In this document: piece by piece, positions 37,629 through 48,365 of the stretch
Layout: each line of letters opens with the position of its first letter
How positions within the stretch are numbered: position 1 is the stretch's first letter
Origin: Pseudoxanthomonas broegbernensis
GTDB taxonomy: Bacteria; Pseudomonadota; Gammaproteobacteria; Xanthomonadales; Xanthomonadaceae
Direction: 5' to 3'
DNA: 64,000 nucleotides
Assembly (NCBI RefSeq): GCF_014202435.1
Contig: NZ_JACHGU010000003.1
Coordinates: forward strand, 434,001 to 498,000
Translations under genes and position numbers: made by a program
The notes under the pieces: model-generated
The model's input: only the letters and a program-made list of their open reading frames with translations
What the model was told of the DNA's origin: nothing
The model's database searches: none

Positions 37629-37801
37629 GGCAACACTCCTTGTAGCTTGGTTGGTGGGTATCCCGAGACCGGCTTCCTGCCGGAACTTCGGTAGACCCAG
37701 TCTTCCGCGCCACCGACAAGAAGCCTATCGCCGCAACGGCAGGCAAACAGCAGGGGAACCCCCCGTTCATCTGTAGGAAAAACCCTACCCCGGGACCGCC
37801 G

Positions 37802-37807
37802 TAGAAT
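37802..37807 (+). promoter_or_regulatory. -10 box TAGAAT before the M20 peptidase gene
   Basis: TAGAAT lies 33 bases before the peptidase start. An inverted repeat GTAGG...CCTAC (about 37771-37786) precedes it, near the expected -35 zone. Confidence 0.5.
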
Positions 37808-37839
37808 CTCCGCCCAACCCCTTTCGCCCTGGAGCCCCC

Positions 37840-39345
37840 ATGGACAGCACCCGGCTGGACCCCTCCTCCACCGAGCGATTCATCGCCCGGAAGTGGGACG
37901 AGGACATCGTCCCGCAGCTCGTCGAGTACATCCGCATCCCGAACAAGTCGCCGATGTTCGACCAAGACTGGCAACGCAACGGCCACATGGATGCCGCCGT
38001 GCGGCTCATGGAGGATTGGGCCAGGGCGCAGGCCATCCCGGGCCTGCAGGTCGAGGCGGTGCGGCTGGAGGGCCGCACGCCGCTGATCTATGCCGAGATC
38101 CCGGCCAGCGGCCCGGGCTCGCGCGAGGACACCGTGCTGCTGTACGGCCACCTGGACAAGCAGCCGGAGATGACCGGCTGGGATGCGGACCTGGGCCCGT
38201 GGAAGCCGGTACTCAAGGGCGACCGGTTGTACGGCCGCGGCGGCGCCGACGACGGCTATGCCATCTTCGGCTCCCTGGCCGCGATCCAGGCGCTGCAGGA
38301 GCAGGGCGTGCCGCATGCGCGCTGCGTGCTGCTGATCGAGGCCTGCGAGGAATCGGGCAGCTACGACCTGCCCGCCTACGTCGACCACCTCGCCGACCGC
38401 ATCGGCAAGCCCTCGCTGGTGGTGTGCCTGGACTCGGGCTGCGGCAACTACGAGCAACTGTGGTGCACCACCTCGCTGCGCGGCCTGGCCGGCGGCAACC
38501 TCACCGTCAAGGTGCTGTCCGAGGGCGTGCACTCGGGCGACGCCTCGGGCATCGTGCCGTCCAGCTTCCGCCTGCTGCGGCAATTGCTGTCGCGGCTGGA
38601 GGACGAGGCCACCGGCCGGATCAAGGTCGATGGGCTGCACGTGGATATCCCGGTGGAGCGCCAGGAGCAGGCCGGCAAGGTCGCCGGCGTGCTGGGCGAC
38701 GAGGTATTCGGCAAGTTCCCGTTCCTGGAGGGCATGAGCCCGATGTCCGGCGACCTCACCGAGATGGTGCTCAACCGCACCTGGCGGCCGGCGCTCTCGG
38801 TCACCGGCGTGGACGGGATGCCGCCGCTGTCCTCGGCCGGCAATGTCCTGCGCCCGCATACCTCGGTGAAGCTGTCGCTGCGCCTGCCGCCGACCCTGGA
38901 CGGCAAGCGCGCGGGCGATCTGCTCAAGGACCTGCTGCTGAAGGACCCGCCCAACGGGGCGACGGTCGAACTGGAACTGGAGAAGGCATCCACCGGCTGG
39001 AACGCGCCGGCGCAGTCGCCCTGGCTCACCGAGGCGATCGACGACGCCTCGCAGGCGGCCTTCGGCAAGCCGGCCATGTACATGGGCGAAGGCGGCACGA
39101 TCCCGTTCATGGGCATGCTCGGGGAGAAATTCCCCGGCGCACAGTTCATGATCACCGGCGTGCTCGGCCCGCACTCCAACGCGCACGGGCCCAACGAGTT
39201 CCTGCACATCCCGATGGGCAAGCGGGTGACCCAGAGCGTGGCGCACGTGATCGCCGCGCACCATCGGGCCAGCGTGCGCGGCGAGACCGTCGGGGCGGGC
39301 GCGGTGGCCGGCGGCGAGCGGCATGGCGAGCACGGCTGCTGCTGA
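37840..39345 (+). CDS. M20-family metallopeptidase (dipeptidase type)
   Basis: 501 residues, no signal peptide. Metal ligands of the M20 fold are visible: His and Asp in LLYGHLDKQPE, Asp in GRGGADDGY, the catalytic/ligand Glu pair in IEACEESGS, Asp in VVCLDSG and the C-terminal His in GPHSNAHGPNEFL. The dimerisation domain occupies about residues 220-400. It belongs to the M20 group that includes carnosine- and beta-Ala-dipeptidases and should hydrolyse small peptides in the cytoplasm. GGAG lies upstream of the start. The C-terminal tail RHGEHGCC is His/Cys-rich and unusual. Substrate is unknown. Confidence 0.88.
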   Translation: MDSTRLDPSSTERFIARKWDEDIVPQLVEYIRIPNKSPMFDQDWQRNGHMDAAVRLMEDWARAQAIPGLQVEAVRLEGRTPLIYAEIPASGPGSREDTVLLYGHLDKQPEMTGWDADLGPWKPVLKGDRLYGRGGADDGYAIFGSLAAIQALQEQGVPHARCVLLIEACEESGSYDLPAYVDHLADRIGKPSLVVCLDSGCGNYEQLWCTTSLRGLAGGNLTVKVLSEGVHSGDASGIVPSSFRLLRQLLSRLEDEATGRIKVDGLHVDIPVERQEQAGKVAGVLGDEVFGKFPFLEGMSPMSGDLTEMVLNRTWRPALSVTGVDGMPPLSSAGNVLRPHTSVKLSLRLPPTLDGKRAGDLLKDLLLKDPPNGATVELELEKASTGWNAPAQSPWLTEAIDDASQAAFGKPAMYMGEGGTIPFMGMLGEKFPGAQFMITGVLGPHSNAHGPNEFLHIPMGKRVTQSVAHVIAAHHRASVRGETVGAGAVAGGERHGEHGCC

Positions 39346-39484
39346 GCCGTCCGTGCTTCGCCCCTGCGCGCAAGCGCCGGGCCGCATGCCGGGCGTCACC
39401 CCGCCCGGCAGCGGCATGGCGCACGCCAGGCGGCGCTGAGGTACGCTCGCGCGGTCACCCCTTCACCCCGACCGGAGCATGCAG

Positions 39485-39754
39485 ATGGAACAGATCCTTG
39501 GTGGCGGCATCCTTTGGACCCTGCTGATCGGCTTCATCGCCGGCCTGCTGGCGCGCGCGATCAAGCCGGGCAACGACAAGCTCGGCTTCCTGTGGACCAT
39601 CGTGCTGGGCATCGCCGGCGCCCTGCTGGCGCGCTTCATCGGCGCCGCGCTGGGCTGGTACGCACCGGGCGAACCGGCGGGCTTCATCGCCGCGGTGGTG
39701 GGCGCCATCGTCCTGCTGGTCATCTATGGGATGGCGACGAAGAAGAAGACCTGA
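39485..39754 (+). CDS. GlsB/YeaQ/YmgE-family membrane protein
   Basis: 89 residues from the ATG at 39485, which has GGAG at a proper distance; an ATG at 39479 is too close to it. Three hydrophobic segments are visible (ILWTLLIGFIAGLLARAI, LGFLWTIVLGIAGALLARFIGAAL, AGFIAAVVGAIVLLVIYGM). The Gly-rich helix pattern is that of the transglycosylase-associated (GlsB/YeaQ) small inner-membrane proteins, often stress-induced. The molecular function is unknown. A strong bidirectional terminator follows. Confidence 0.85.
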   Translation: MEQILGGGILWTLLIGFIAGLLARAIKPGNDKLGFLWTIVLGIAGALLARFIGAALGWYAPGEPAGFIAAVVGAIVLLVIYGMATKKKT

Positions 39755-39774
39755 GCGACGCCACCGTCCGATAC

Positions 39775-39803
39775 GCAAAGGCCCCGCACGCGGGGCCTTT
39801 GCC
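39775..39803. terminator. Bidirectional rho-independent terminator
   Basis: GCAAAGGCCCC and GGGGCCTTTGC pair around GCACGC. AAA precedes and TTT follows the GC core, so it can act on both strands for the GlsB-like gene and, in the opposite direction, for transcripts arriving from manC. Confidence 0.8.
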
Positions 39804-39838
39804 TTGGGCGCCCTTGCGCAAGCCCGGTGCGCATGGGT

Positions 39839-39862
39839 GTCGCCGGCCGATGTCGGCTTCCC
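39839..39862 (-). repeat. REP-like element
   Basis: The minus strand reads GGAAGCCGACATCGGCCGGCGAC, a degenerate copy of the GTAGGA-CCGGCTTCAGCCGGCGAC repeat that is seen more perfectly at 43277-43303. Confidence 0.5.
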
Positions 39863-39890
39863 CAAAAGCAGCGATGGTCCACGGTTTCCC

Positions 39891-39915
39891 GCAGGAGGCG
39901 GCTTCAGCCGGCAAC
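39891..39915 (+). repeat. REP-like element
   Basis: GGAGGCGGCTTCAGCCGGCAAC. The core GGCTTCAGCC is shared with the copy at 43277-43303. Confidence 0.6.
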
Positions 39916-39952
39916 CGCCATGCCCACGCTTCCCCGCGACTGCGCAGGCCCT

Positions 39953-39981
39953 GCCGCCGACTGAAGTCGGCTCCTACGAAG
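39953..39981 (-). repeat. REP-like element
   Basis: The minus strand reads TCGTAGGAGCCGACTTCAGTCGGC followed by GGC. It matches the GTAGGAGCCG-CTTCAG-CGGC pattern and is inverted relative to the copy at 39891. Confidence 0.65.
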
Positions 39982-40079
39982 GTGCGAAGGCAACGGGTGC
40001 GAAGGCCATCTCGCGCGCCCTGGAACCGGGCGAAGAAGAAGCCTGGCCACTCCCGGACCCCCTCCCTGGCGCTCGGGCC

Positions 40080-41495
40080 TCAGGCGCTGCGCCCGTACAC
40101 GTCCTCGAACCGGACGATGTCGTCCTCGCCCAGGTAGCTGCCCGACTGCACCTCGATCAGCTCCAGCGGCACCTTGCCCGGGTTCTCCAGGCGGTGCTTC
40201 ACCCCCAGCGGGATGTAGGTGCTCTGGTTCTCCGACAGCAGCAGCACCTCCTCGCCACGGGTGACCCTGGCCGTACCGCGCACCACGATCCAGTGCTCGG
40301 CGCGATGGTGGTGCATCTGCAGGCTCAACGCGGCCCCGGGCTTGACCGTGATCCGCTTGACCTGGAAGCGGTCGCCGGTGTCGACGGAGTCGTACGCGCC
40401 CCATGGCCGGTAGACCTTGCGATGCAGGACCGCCTCGCCGCGGCCGTCGCGCTTGAGCGCGGCGACCACGTCCTTGACCCGCTGCACCTTGTCCTTGTGC
40501 GCCACCAGCACCGCATCGTCGGTGTCCACCACCACCACGTCGTCCAGGCCGATCAGCGCCACCAGGCGGCGCTCGGTCCAGGCGTAGGTATCGCGGCACT
40601 CCAGTGCGAGCACGTCGCCATGATGGGCGTTGCCATCGCCGTCGCGCTCGGACGCCGCCCACAGCGCCGACCAACTGCCGACGTCGTTCCAGCCCACGTC
40701 CACCGGCAGCACCGCCGCGTCGGAGGTCTTCTCCATCACCGCGTAGTCGATGGAATCAGAAGGGCAGGCGGCGAAGGATTCGCGCTCCAGGCGCACGAAG
40801 TCGGCATCGCGCGAGGCGCCGGCGAAGGCGCGGCGGCAGGCTTCCAGGATGTCGGGACGATGGCGCCCCAGTTCCTCCAGGTAGCGCGAGGCGCGAAACA
40901 GGAACATGCCGCTGTTCCAGAAGTACGCGCCGGAGGCGACGTAGTCCCGCGCGGTGGCCGCGTCGGGCTTCTCCACGAAGCGCTCCACCCGGCGCACGCC
41001 CTCGCCCGCGGCCGCCTTGATGTAGCCGTAGCCGGTCTCCGGCCCGGTCGGCACGATGCCGAAAGTGACCAGCGCGCCGCCCTCCGCCGCCGCGCGCGCG
41101 GCCTGCACCGCGGCGCGGAACGCGGGCGCGGCGGCGATGGCGTGGTCGGAGGGCAATACCAGCAGCAGCGGGTCGTCGCCACCGGCGGTGGCCTGCAGCG
41201 CCGCCGCGGCGATGGCCGGGGCGGTGTTGCGGCCGACCGGCTCAAGCAGGATCGCCGCCGGCTCGGCGCCGGCCTGGCGCAACTGCTCGGCGACCATGAA
41301 GCGGTGCTCCTCGTTGGCCACCGCCAAGGGCGCGGCCTCGGCCAGCCCGGCCACCCGGCGCCAGGTTTCCTGCAGCAGCGACTCGCGCCCGACCAGCGGC
41401 AGGAACTGCTTGGGATAGGCCTCGCGCGACAGCGGCCAGAGCCGCGTGCCGGACCCGCCGGACAGCAGGACGGGAACAAGCTGGGGGTTGGACAT
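40080..41495 (-). CDS. manC: Mannose-1-phosphate guanylyltransferase / mannose-6-phosphate isomerase
   Basis: 471 residues, bifunctional length. The N-terminal nucleotidyltransferase has VPVLLSGGSGTRLWPLSREAYPKQFLPL, the pyrophosphorylase loop, and FVEKPDAATARDYVASG and FWNSGMFLF. The C-terminal cupin (about residues 350-470) carries HKVYRPWG-like RKVYRPWGAYDSV, LSLQMHHHRAEHWIVV with metal-binding His and Glu, and YIPLGVKHRLENPG. It makes GDP-mannose for exopolysaccharide or LPS. In Xanthomonas the equivalent gene is xanB, used for xanthan; here no xanA or gum genes are adjacent. It is divergent from amgK. Confidence 0.93.
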   Translation of the reverse strand: MSNPQLVPVLLSGGSGTRLWPLSREAYPKQFLPLVGRESLLQETWRRVAGLAEAAPLAVANEEHRFMVAEQLRQAGAEPAAILLEPVGRNTAPAIAAAALQATAGGDDPLLLVLPSDHAIAAAPAFRAAVQAARAAAEGGALVTFGIVPTGPETGYGYIKAAAGEGVRRVERFVEKPDAATARDYVASGAYFWNSGMFLFRASRYLEELGRHRPDILEACRRAFAGASRDADFVRLERESFAACPSDSIDYAVMEKTSDAAVLPVDVGWNDVGSWSALWAASERDGDGNAHHGDVLALECRDTYAWTERRLVALIGLDDVVVVDTDDAVLVAHKDKVQRVKDVVAALKRDGRGEAVLHRKVYRPWGAYDSVDTGDRFQVKRITVKPGAALSLQMHHHRAEHWIVVRGTARVTRGEEVLLLSENQSTYIPLGVKHRLENPGKVPLELIEVQSGSYLGEDDIVRFEDVYGRSA

Positions 41496-41540
41496 GGGAC
41501 GCTACCGTTGCGCAGGCTCGCCTGACGATGGCGGCGAGTT

Positions 41541-41546
41541 TACCCT
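41541..41546 (+). promoter_or_regulatory. Possible -10 box TACCCT before amgK
   Basis: TACCCT lies 28 bases before the chosen amgK ATG. It also argues against the GTG immediately after it as the true start. Confidence 0.35.
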
Positions 41547-41573
41547 GTGCGCATCGCTCTCCTTCCCGCGCCC

Positions 41574-43303
<1,730 letters not shown>

Positions 43304-43344
43304 TCGCGCCGAAACCCGGCATGCCCGGCCCTACCCGCATGCCG

Positions 43345-43366
43345 GTCGCCGGCTATACCGGCTCCC
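43345..43366 (-). repeat. REP-like element, inverted relative to the previous copy
   Basis: The minus strand reads GGGAGCCGGTATAGCCGGCGAC. With 43277-43303 it forms a BIME-like inverted pair between murU and hda. Confidence 0.6.
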
Positions 43367-43398
43367 GCGGCGGCAACACGACAGCGAGGCGCGCGGGC

Positions 43399-44142
43399 TC
43401 ATCCGGCACCTTCCCGGCCATTTCCGAGCATTCCCCTCAGGAACGGCACGGTCACCCGGCGCTGCGCGGCCAGCGACTCGCGGTCGATCCGGTCCAGCAG
43501 CGCCAGCAACTGCACCAGGTCGCGGCCGGTACGGGTCAGCAGCCAGTCGACCGCCGCCGTCTCCAGCACCAGGCCGCGGCGACGGGCGCGGTCGTGCAGT
43601 ACCTGGCGGCGGGCGTCGTCGTCCAGCGGCCGCAGCGCGATGCGGGTGCACTGGCCCAGCCGCGAACGCAGGTCCGGCAGCACCAGCGGCAACGCCGGCG
43701 GCGCGGCGGCGGCCAGGTACAGCACGCCCATGCCGGCGGCACGGGCGCGATTGTGGAAATCGAACAGGGCGACCTCGTCGTCGCGACGGCCGGCGGCGGC
43801 CTCCAGCCCGTCCAGTGCCACCAGGTCGGCTTCCATCGCTTCCAGCGCATCGCGCAGGCGCCCGGCCACGGCGCGCAGCGGCAGGTAGACGGCGCGGCGG
43901 CCCGCCTGCTCCGCATCGGCGCAGGCCGCCAGCCCCAGGTGGGTCTTGCCGGAACCGGCCGTACCCTCCAGGTACAGCCAGTCCGCGCCCGGCCGGCGGG
44001 CCAGCGCGCGCAACTGTTCCACGGCTCCGGCGGGGGCGCCGATGTAGCTGTCCAGCCGCTGGTCCGGCGGGTAGCGCAGGGCCAGCGGCAACTGCGGCGT
44101 ACCCCCGGCCCGTGCGGGCGGCGCGGGGGGGCGTGCGCTCAT
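43399..44142 (-). CDS. hda: DnaA-related regulator Hda
   Basis: 247 residues. It starts with a flexible segment and then the AAA+ core: QLPLALRYPPDQRLDSYIGAP, Walker A GTAGSGKTHL (near residue 60), Walker B-like LVALDGLEAA, LPDLRSRLGQCTRIALRPLDDDAR with the sensor region, and the C-terminal helical lid. The QLPLAL segment near the N-terminus is the clamp-binding motif of Hda. It stimulates DnaA-ATP hydrolysis when bound to the DNA clamp, preventing over-initiation. It overlaps the upstream permease gene by ATGA. Confidence 0.88.
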   Translation of the reverse strand: MSARPPAPPARAGGTPQLPLALRYPPDQRLDSYIGAPAGAVEQLRALARRPGADWLYLEGTAGSGKTHLGLAACADAEQAGRRAVYLPLRAVAGRLRDALEAMEADLVALDGLEAAAGRRDDEVALFDFHNRARAAGMGVLYLAAAAPPALPLVLPDLRSRLGQCTRIALRPLDDDARRQVLHDRARRRGLVLETAAVDWLLTRTGRDLVQLLALLDRIDRESLAAQRRVTVPFLRGMLGNGREGAG

Positions 44143-45350
44143 GCCGGCCCCGGGCCCCGCACCCCGTCCGGCGCCTGCGCGGCGGCCGGCGCGGACGTGG
44201 CCTGGTCGAGGCTGCTGCGGTCCACGTAGGAGTCCAGCACGATGGGGATCTGCTCGCCGGTATACAGGTCGCTCTGGCGGTAGCGCTCGCTGGCGAAGCG
44301 CAGCAGCACGTTGGCCACCGCCGCCACCGGCAGCGCCATCAGCATGCCCAGGAAGCCGAACAACTGCCCGCCGGCCATCACCGCGAAGATCACCGCCACC
44401 GGGTGCAGACCGATCTTGTCGCCGACGATGCGCGGGGTCAGCACGTAGCTCTCCAGCAACTGGCCCACCGTGAACACCGCCCCCACCAGCAGCAGCAACT
44501 GCAGGTCCAGGCCCTGCGCCTGCACCAGCGCCGTGGCGACCGCCATCACCACGCCGGTGGTCGCGCCCAGGTAGGGGATGAAGCTGATCAGGCCAGCCAC
44601 GATGCCGATCAGCAGGCCCAGCTTCAGCCCCACCAACTGCAGGCCGATGGCGTAGATGGCCCCCAGCGCGAGCATCACCAGGAACTGCCCGCGCAGGAAC
44701 GCAGCCAGCACGTCGTTGGACTCGCGCGCCAGCCGCGAGACGGTGTCGATGTGGTCGCGCGGGACCAGCACGGCCACCCGCGCCACCAGGAGGTCCCAGT
44801 CGCGCAGGAAGTAGAACGTGAGGATCGGCAGCAGCACCACGTTGACCACCCAGGCGACCATCGCGAAACCCGAGCGCGAGAGATAGCCGAACAGGGTCGC
44901 GGCGAAACCGCCGGCCTGCTGCCAGTGCATGCGCACCCACTCCACCAACTGGTCCGGATCCAGCCAGACCAGCAGCTCCAAGCCGGTCCTGGCCTCCAGC
45001 CACGGCAGCGCGGTGTCGACGAACCAGTCGCGGTACGCGGGCAAGGTGACGATCAGGGTCTTCACCTGGCGTTCGAGCAGCGGCACCAGGATCAGCAGTG
45101 CCAGCGTCAGCAGCAGCGTCATCAGCGCGAACACAAGGGTGACGGCGACGTTGCGCGAGCGCCCCCGGCGTTCCAGCCTGTCCACCAGCGGGTCGCCCAG
45201 CCAGCCCAGCAGCGCGCCGAGTACGAACGGGGTCAGGATCGGCGCCAGCATCCACATCAGCCACACCGCCACCACGGCCAGCAGGATCCACTTCAACTGG
45301 CGCAGGAAGCGCGCAATCTCGAATTCGGGCGTGTCTTGGACCTCGTTCAT
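44139..45350 (-). CDS. AI-2E/PerM-family membrane transporter
   Basis: 403 residues with about eight membrane helices. It carries the PerM/AI-2E family pattern: FLRQLKWILLAVVAVWLMWMLAPILTPFVLGALLGWLGDPLV at the N-terminus, VVNVVLLPILTFYFLRDWD, LISFIPYLGATTGVVMAVA and the C-terminal HPVAVIFAVMAGGQLFGFLGMLMALPVAAV. Family members export small molecules or sodium; the substrate here is unknown. It sits between DUF2066 and hda with ATGA overlaps on both sides, an arrangement seen in many xanthomonads and pseudomonads. Confidence 0.87.
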   Translation of the reverse strand: MNEVQDTPEFEIARFLRQLKWILLAVVAVWLMWMLAPILTPFVLGALLGWLGDPLVDRLERRGRSRNVAVTLVFALMTLLLTLALLILVPLLERQVKTLIVTLPAYRDWFVDTALPWLEARTGLELLVWLDPDQLVEWVRMHWQQAGGFAATLFGYLSRSGFAMVAWVVNVVLLPILTFYFLRDWDLLVARVAVLVPRDHIDTVSRLARESNDVLAAFLRGQFLVMLALGAIYAIGLQLVGLKLGLLIGIVAGLISFIPYLGATTGVVMAVATALVQAQGLDLQLLLLVGAVFTVGQLLESYVLTPRIVGDKIGLHPVAVIFAVMAGGQLFGFLGMLMALPVAAVANVLLRFASERYRQSDLYTGEQIPIVLDSYVDRSSLDQATSAPAAAQAPDGVRGPGPA

Positions 45351-46444
45351 CGCATCCGGTACTCCGCCGGCACTCCTTCCACCGCCACCACCGGCGCGTC
45401 GGCGCCGAACATGCGCTCGAAGCCGGACAGGCCGGTCAGCAGGTCCAGGTCGAACTCGATCCGGTCGGCCGCCGCGCGCACCGGCGCCACCCGGCGCACT
45501 ACCGGCAGGCGCTGCAGCAGCGCCGATACGCGAAGGTAATCGTCGGCGCTGCGCAGGCCGGTGAAGGCGACCCGGTAGGTGCCGGCCGGCTCGGACGGCG
45601 GTACCCGCGCATAGCGCTTGATCAAGGCATCGGCGGCCACGTCCGCGCCGCTGGCCAGCGCGCGGCGCGGATCGCCCTCGCTGACCGAGCGGGTGGCCAG
45701 GACCCGCCCGGCATCGACGAAGGTCCAGTCGGTCACCCAGCCGGCGTCACCGCGGTACATCTTGCCGATGAGCTGCATCGGCGGGTCGTAGCGGGCCGAG
45801 GCGCGGGCCACCGCGGCCGGGTCGTCGCGCCAGATCGCGCCGACCGCGGCCTGCTCCGCGGCGCTGCCGGCCGGCAGGCCCAGGCGGTAGCCGCGCTCGA
45901 TGGCGCGCTCCAGCAGCGGACGCGCGGCATTGGCCTGGCCGGTGCCCAGCAGGCGCGGCCCGCTGCCGTCGTCGATGGCCAGCCACAGCACCGGCTTGGG
46001 CCGAGGCTGCGGCCACAGCGGCAGGCCCAGCGCGGCGGTCAGCGCGTCCACCGACTCGGGCACGAAGCGCACCACCAGGATGGTCCGGAAGGTGGGCGCG
46101 CCGCCCGGCGAGGTACCCTGGTCCTGGCGGTAGTCGTAGCCGTCGACGTAGCCGGCGGCGTTGCGCAGTTCCTGGGACACGCCGGGGCGGGCGGCCACGT
46201 TGGCGTCGCCGGACAACTTGCCCAGCACCTGGGCCAGCGCGCGGGCGAAGCCGGCCTCGCGGGCCTGGTCGGTCTGGCTGGTGACCGGCACCTCGCCGGA
46301 ATACAGGCCCTGCGCGGAGGCGACGTCGCCCTCGGTGCGCAGGCCGTCCTGCCAGGCGTGCGCGGGCGCGGGCACGCCCAGGCACAGCGCCAGGCACAGG
46401 GGAAAGGCGGAAAACAGGCCGGTACGGACACGACGCGCGCGCAT
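45347..46444 (-). CDS. DUF2066 periplasmic protein
   Basis: 365 residues with a signal peptide (SAFPLCLALCLGVPAPAHA, cleavage before WQDG). The DUF2066 domain includes LYSGEVPVTSQTDQAREAGFARALAQVLGKLSGD and NAAGYVDGYDYRQ at residues 45-110, then FRTILVVRFVPESVDALTAALGLPLWPQPRPK. The role is unknown; it is likely periplasmic and is linked to the downstream permease by an ATGA overlap. It is divergent from purM. Confidence 0.82.
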   Translation of the reverse strand: MRARRVRTGLFSAFPLCLALCLGVPAPAHAWQDGLRTEGDVASAQGLYSGEVPVTSQTDQAREAGFARALAQVLGKLSGDANVAARPGVSQELRNAAGYVDGYDYRQDQGTSPGGAPTFRTILVVRFVPESVDALTAALGLPLWPQPRPKPVLWLAIDDGSGPRLLGTGQANAARPLLERAIERGYRLGLPAGSAAEQAAVGAIWRDDPAAVARASARYDPPMQLIGKMYRGDAGWVTDWTFVDAGRVLATRSVSEGDPRRALASGADVAADALIKRYARVPPSEPAGTYRVAFTGLRSADDYLRVSALLQRLPVVRRVAPVRAAADRIEFDLDLLTGLSGFERMFGADAPVVAVEGVPAEYRMR

Positions 46445-46554
46445 GCGGGTTCCTCGACGGCTGCCAAGCAGGGGGAGTTGCGGGAATTGTTGCCCGAATG
46501 CCGGCGCGGCGCCAATCGATCCGGCGCCGGGGAGCCCGGGCCGGGGCCGGCTGC

Positions 46555-46560
46555 TAGAAT
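46555..46560 (+). promoter_or_regulatory. -10 box TAGAAT before purM
   Basis: TAGAAT lies 37 bases before the purM GTG. No clear PurR operator was seen. Confidence 0.55.
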
Positions 46561-46596
46561 CGCCGCCCCCGATCCCGTTCCCCGCAGGCCCCGCAC

Positions 46597-47649
46597 GTGA
46601 GCCAGACCTCTCCGCCCGTCCCCCTCACCTACCGCGACGCGGGCGTCGACATCGACGCGGGCAACGAGGTGGTCGAGCGGATCAAGCCGCTGGTGCGGCG
46701 CAGCTTCCGGCCGGAGGTGATGGGCGGCCTGGGCGGCTTCGGCGCGCTGTTCGACCTGTCGGGCAAGTACCGCGAGCCGGTGCTGGTCTCCGGTACCGAC
46801 GGGGTGGGCACCAAGCTCAAGCTGGCCCAGCAACTGGGCCGCCACGACACCATCGGCATCGACCTGGTGGGCATGTGCGTGAACGACGTGCTGGTGCAGG
46901 GCGCCGAGCCGCTGTTCTTCCTGGACTACTTCGCCACCGGCAGGCTGGACGTGGAGACCACGGTGGCCGTGGTCGGCGGCATCGCCCGCGGCTGCGAGGA
47001 AGCCGGGTGCGCGCTGATCGGCGGCGAGACCGCCGAGATGCCGGACATGTACGCCCCGGGCGAGTACGACCTGGCCGGCTTCACCGTGGGCGCCGTGGAG
47101 AAGTCGGCGCTGCTGGACGGCGGCAAGGTGCGCGAGGGCGACGTGCTGCTGGGCATCGCCTCCTCCGGCCCGCATTCCAACGGCTACTCGCTGGTGCGCC
47201 GCATCTACGACCGCGCCGGGCGGCCCGCCGACGTCCACGTGGGCGGGGTGCCCCTGGCCGATGCGCTGATGGCGCCCACCCGGCTGTACGTCAAGCCGGT
47301 GCTGGCCCTGCTGCGCGAACACGGCCAGGCGATCCACGCCATGGCCCACATCACCGGCGGCGGCCTGACCGAGAACATCGTGCGGGTAGTGCCCGAGGGC
47401 CTGGGGGTCGAGATCGAAGCCTCGGCGATCGTGCTCCCCCCGGTGTTCGATTGGCTGCAGCGCGAGGGCGCGGTGGCCGATGCGGAGATGTGGCGCACAT
47501 TCAACTGCGGCATCGGCTTCGTGCTGGTGGTCCCGGGCGACGGCATCGCGGCGGTGGCCGCCGCCCTGGACGCGCAGGGCCTGGAGCACCGCGCCATCGG
47601 CCGGGTCGTCGTGGCCGCCGGCGCCGGCGAGCGCGTGCGCATCGGCTGA
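46597..47649 (+). CDS. purM: Phosphoribosylformylglycinamidine cyclo-ligase PurM
   Basis: 350 residues from a GTG start. Family motifs are [33 protein letters not shown] (ATP/Mg binding), [54 protein letters not shown] and the C-terminal [11 protein letters not shown]. It forms aminoimidazole ribonucleotide in the fifth step of purine biosynthesis. purN follows with no gap. Confidence 0.97.
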   Translation: MSQTSPPVPLTYRDAGVDIDAGNEVVERIKPLVRRSFRPEVMGGLGGFGALFDLSGKYREPVLVSGTDGVGTKLKLAQQLGRHDTIGIDLVGMCVNDVLVQGAEPLFFLDYFATGRLDVETTVAVVGGIARGCEEAGCALIGGETAEMPDMYAPGEYDLAGFTVGAVEKSALLDGGKVREGDVLLGIASSGPHSNGYSLVRRIYDRAGRPADVHVGGVPLADALMAPTRLYVKPVLALLREHGQAIHAMAHITGGGLTENIVRVVPEGLGVEIEASAIVLPPVFDWLQREGAVADAEMWRTFNCGIGFVLVVPGDGIAAVAAALDAQGLEHRAIGRVVVAAGAGERVRIG

Positions 47650-48315
47650 ATGAGCGCGCGCATCGCAGTCCTCGCCTCCGGGCGCGGCAGCAACCTGCAG
47701 GCCCTGCTCGACGCGATCGGCGCCGGCCGCCTGGACGCGCGCATCGCCGGCGTCTTCTCCGACCGCCCCGATGCCGCCGCGCTGGACCGGGTGGAGCCGG
47801 CGCTGCGCTGGAGCGCCGACGCGCGCACCTTCCCCGACCGCGCCGCCTTCGACGCGGAGCTGGCGCGGGCCGTGGCCGCCTGCGCGCCGGACTGGGTCTT
47901 CTGCGCCGGCTACATGCGCATCCTGGGCGAGGCCTTCGTGCGCCGCTTCGAGGGCAGGCTGCTCAACGTGCACCCCTCGCTGCTGCCGCGCTACAAGGGC
48001 CTGCACACCCACGCCCGCGCCCTGCGCGCCGGCGACGCCGAGCATGGCGCCAGCGTGCACTTCGTGGTGCCGGAGCTGGACTCCGGCGCGGTGGTCGCGC
48101 AGGTCCGCATCCCGGTACTGCCCGGCGACACCGCCGATACCCTGGCCGAGCGCCTGCTGCCGCAGGAGCACCGGCTGGTGGCCGCGGTGATGGCGCTGGC
48201 CGCCAGCGGCCGCCTGGCTGAACGCCACGGTCAGGTCCAACTGGATGGTCAGACCCTGTTTAGACCGCTGCGACTAGATTCCGCTGGCGTCCTGCACCCG
48301 GACTCACGCGACTGA
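47650..48315 (+). CDS. purN: Phosphoribosylglycinamide formyltransferase PurN
   Basis: 221 residues. The formyltransferase fold is clear: IAVLASGRGSNLQALLDAI at the N-terminus, the catalytic region LNVHPSLLPRYKGLHTHARAL and the invariant Asp in ELDSGAVVAQV. It uses 10-formyl-tetrahydrofolate to formylate GAR in purine synthesis. It starts immediately after the purM stop. The last residues (LDSAGVLHPDSRD) extend beyond the catalytic domain. Confidence 0.95.
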   Translation: MSARIAVLASGRGSNLQALLDAIGAGRLDARIAGVFSDRPDAAALDRVEPALRWSADARTFPDRAAFDAELARAVAACAPDWVFCAGYMRILGEAFVRRFEGRLLNVHPSLLPRYKGLHTHARALRAGDAEHGASVHFVVPELDSGAVVAQVRIPVLPGDTADTLAERLLPQEHRLVAAVMALAASGRLAERHGQVQLDGQTLFRPLRLDSAGVLHPDSRD

Positions 48316-48365
48316 CACCATCGCCCGGGCATGCTGGGGCGCGACCTTCCTCCCGCCCCCCGACG

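Larger units (their letters stand above)
39804..40079. other. Intergenic region with three REP-like elements
   Basis: No gene was found between the terminator and the manC stop. REP-like elements are listed separately at 39839-39862, 39891-39915 and 39953-39981. Confidence 0.6.
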
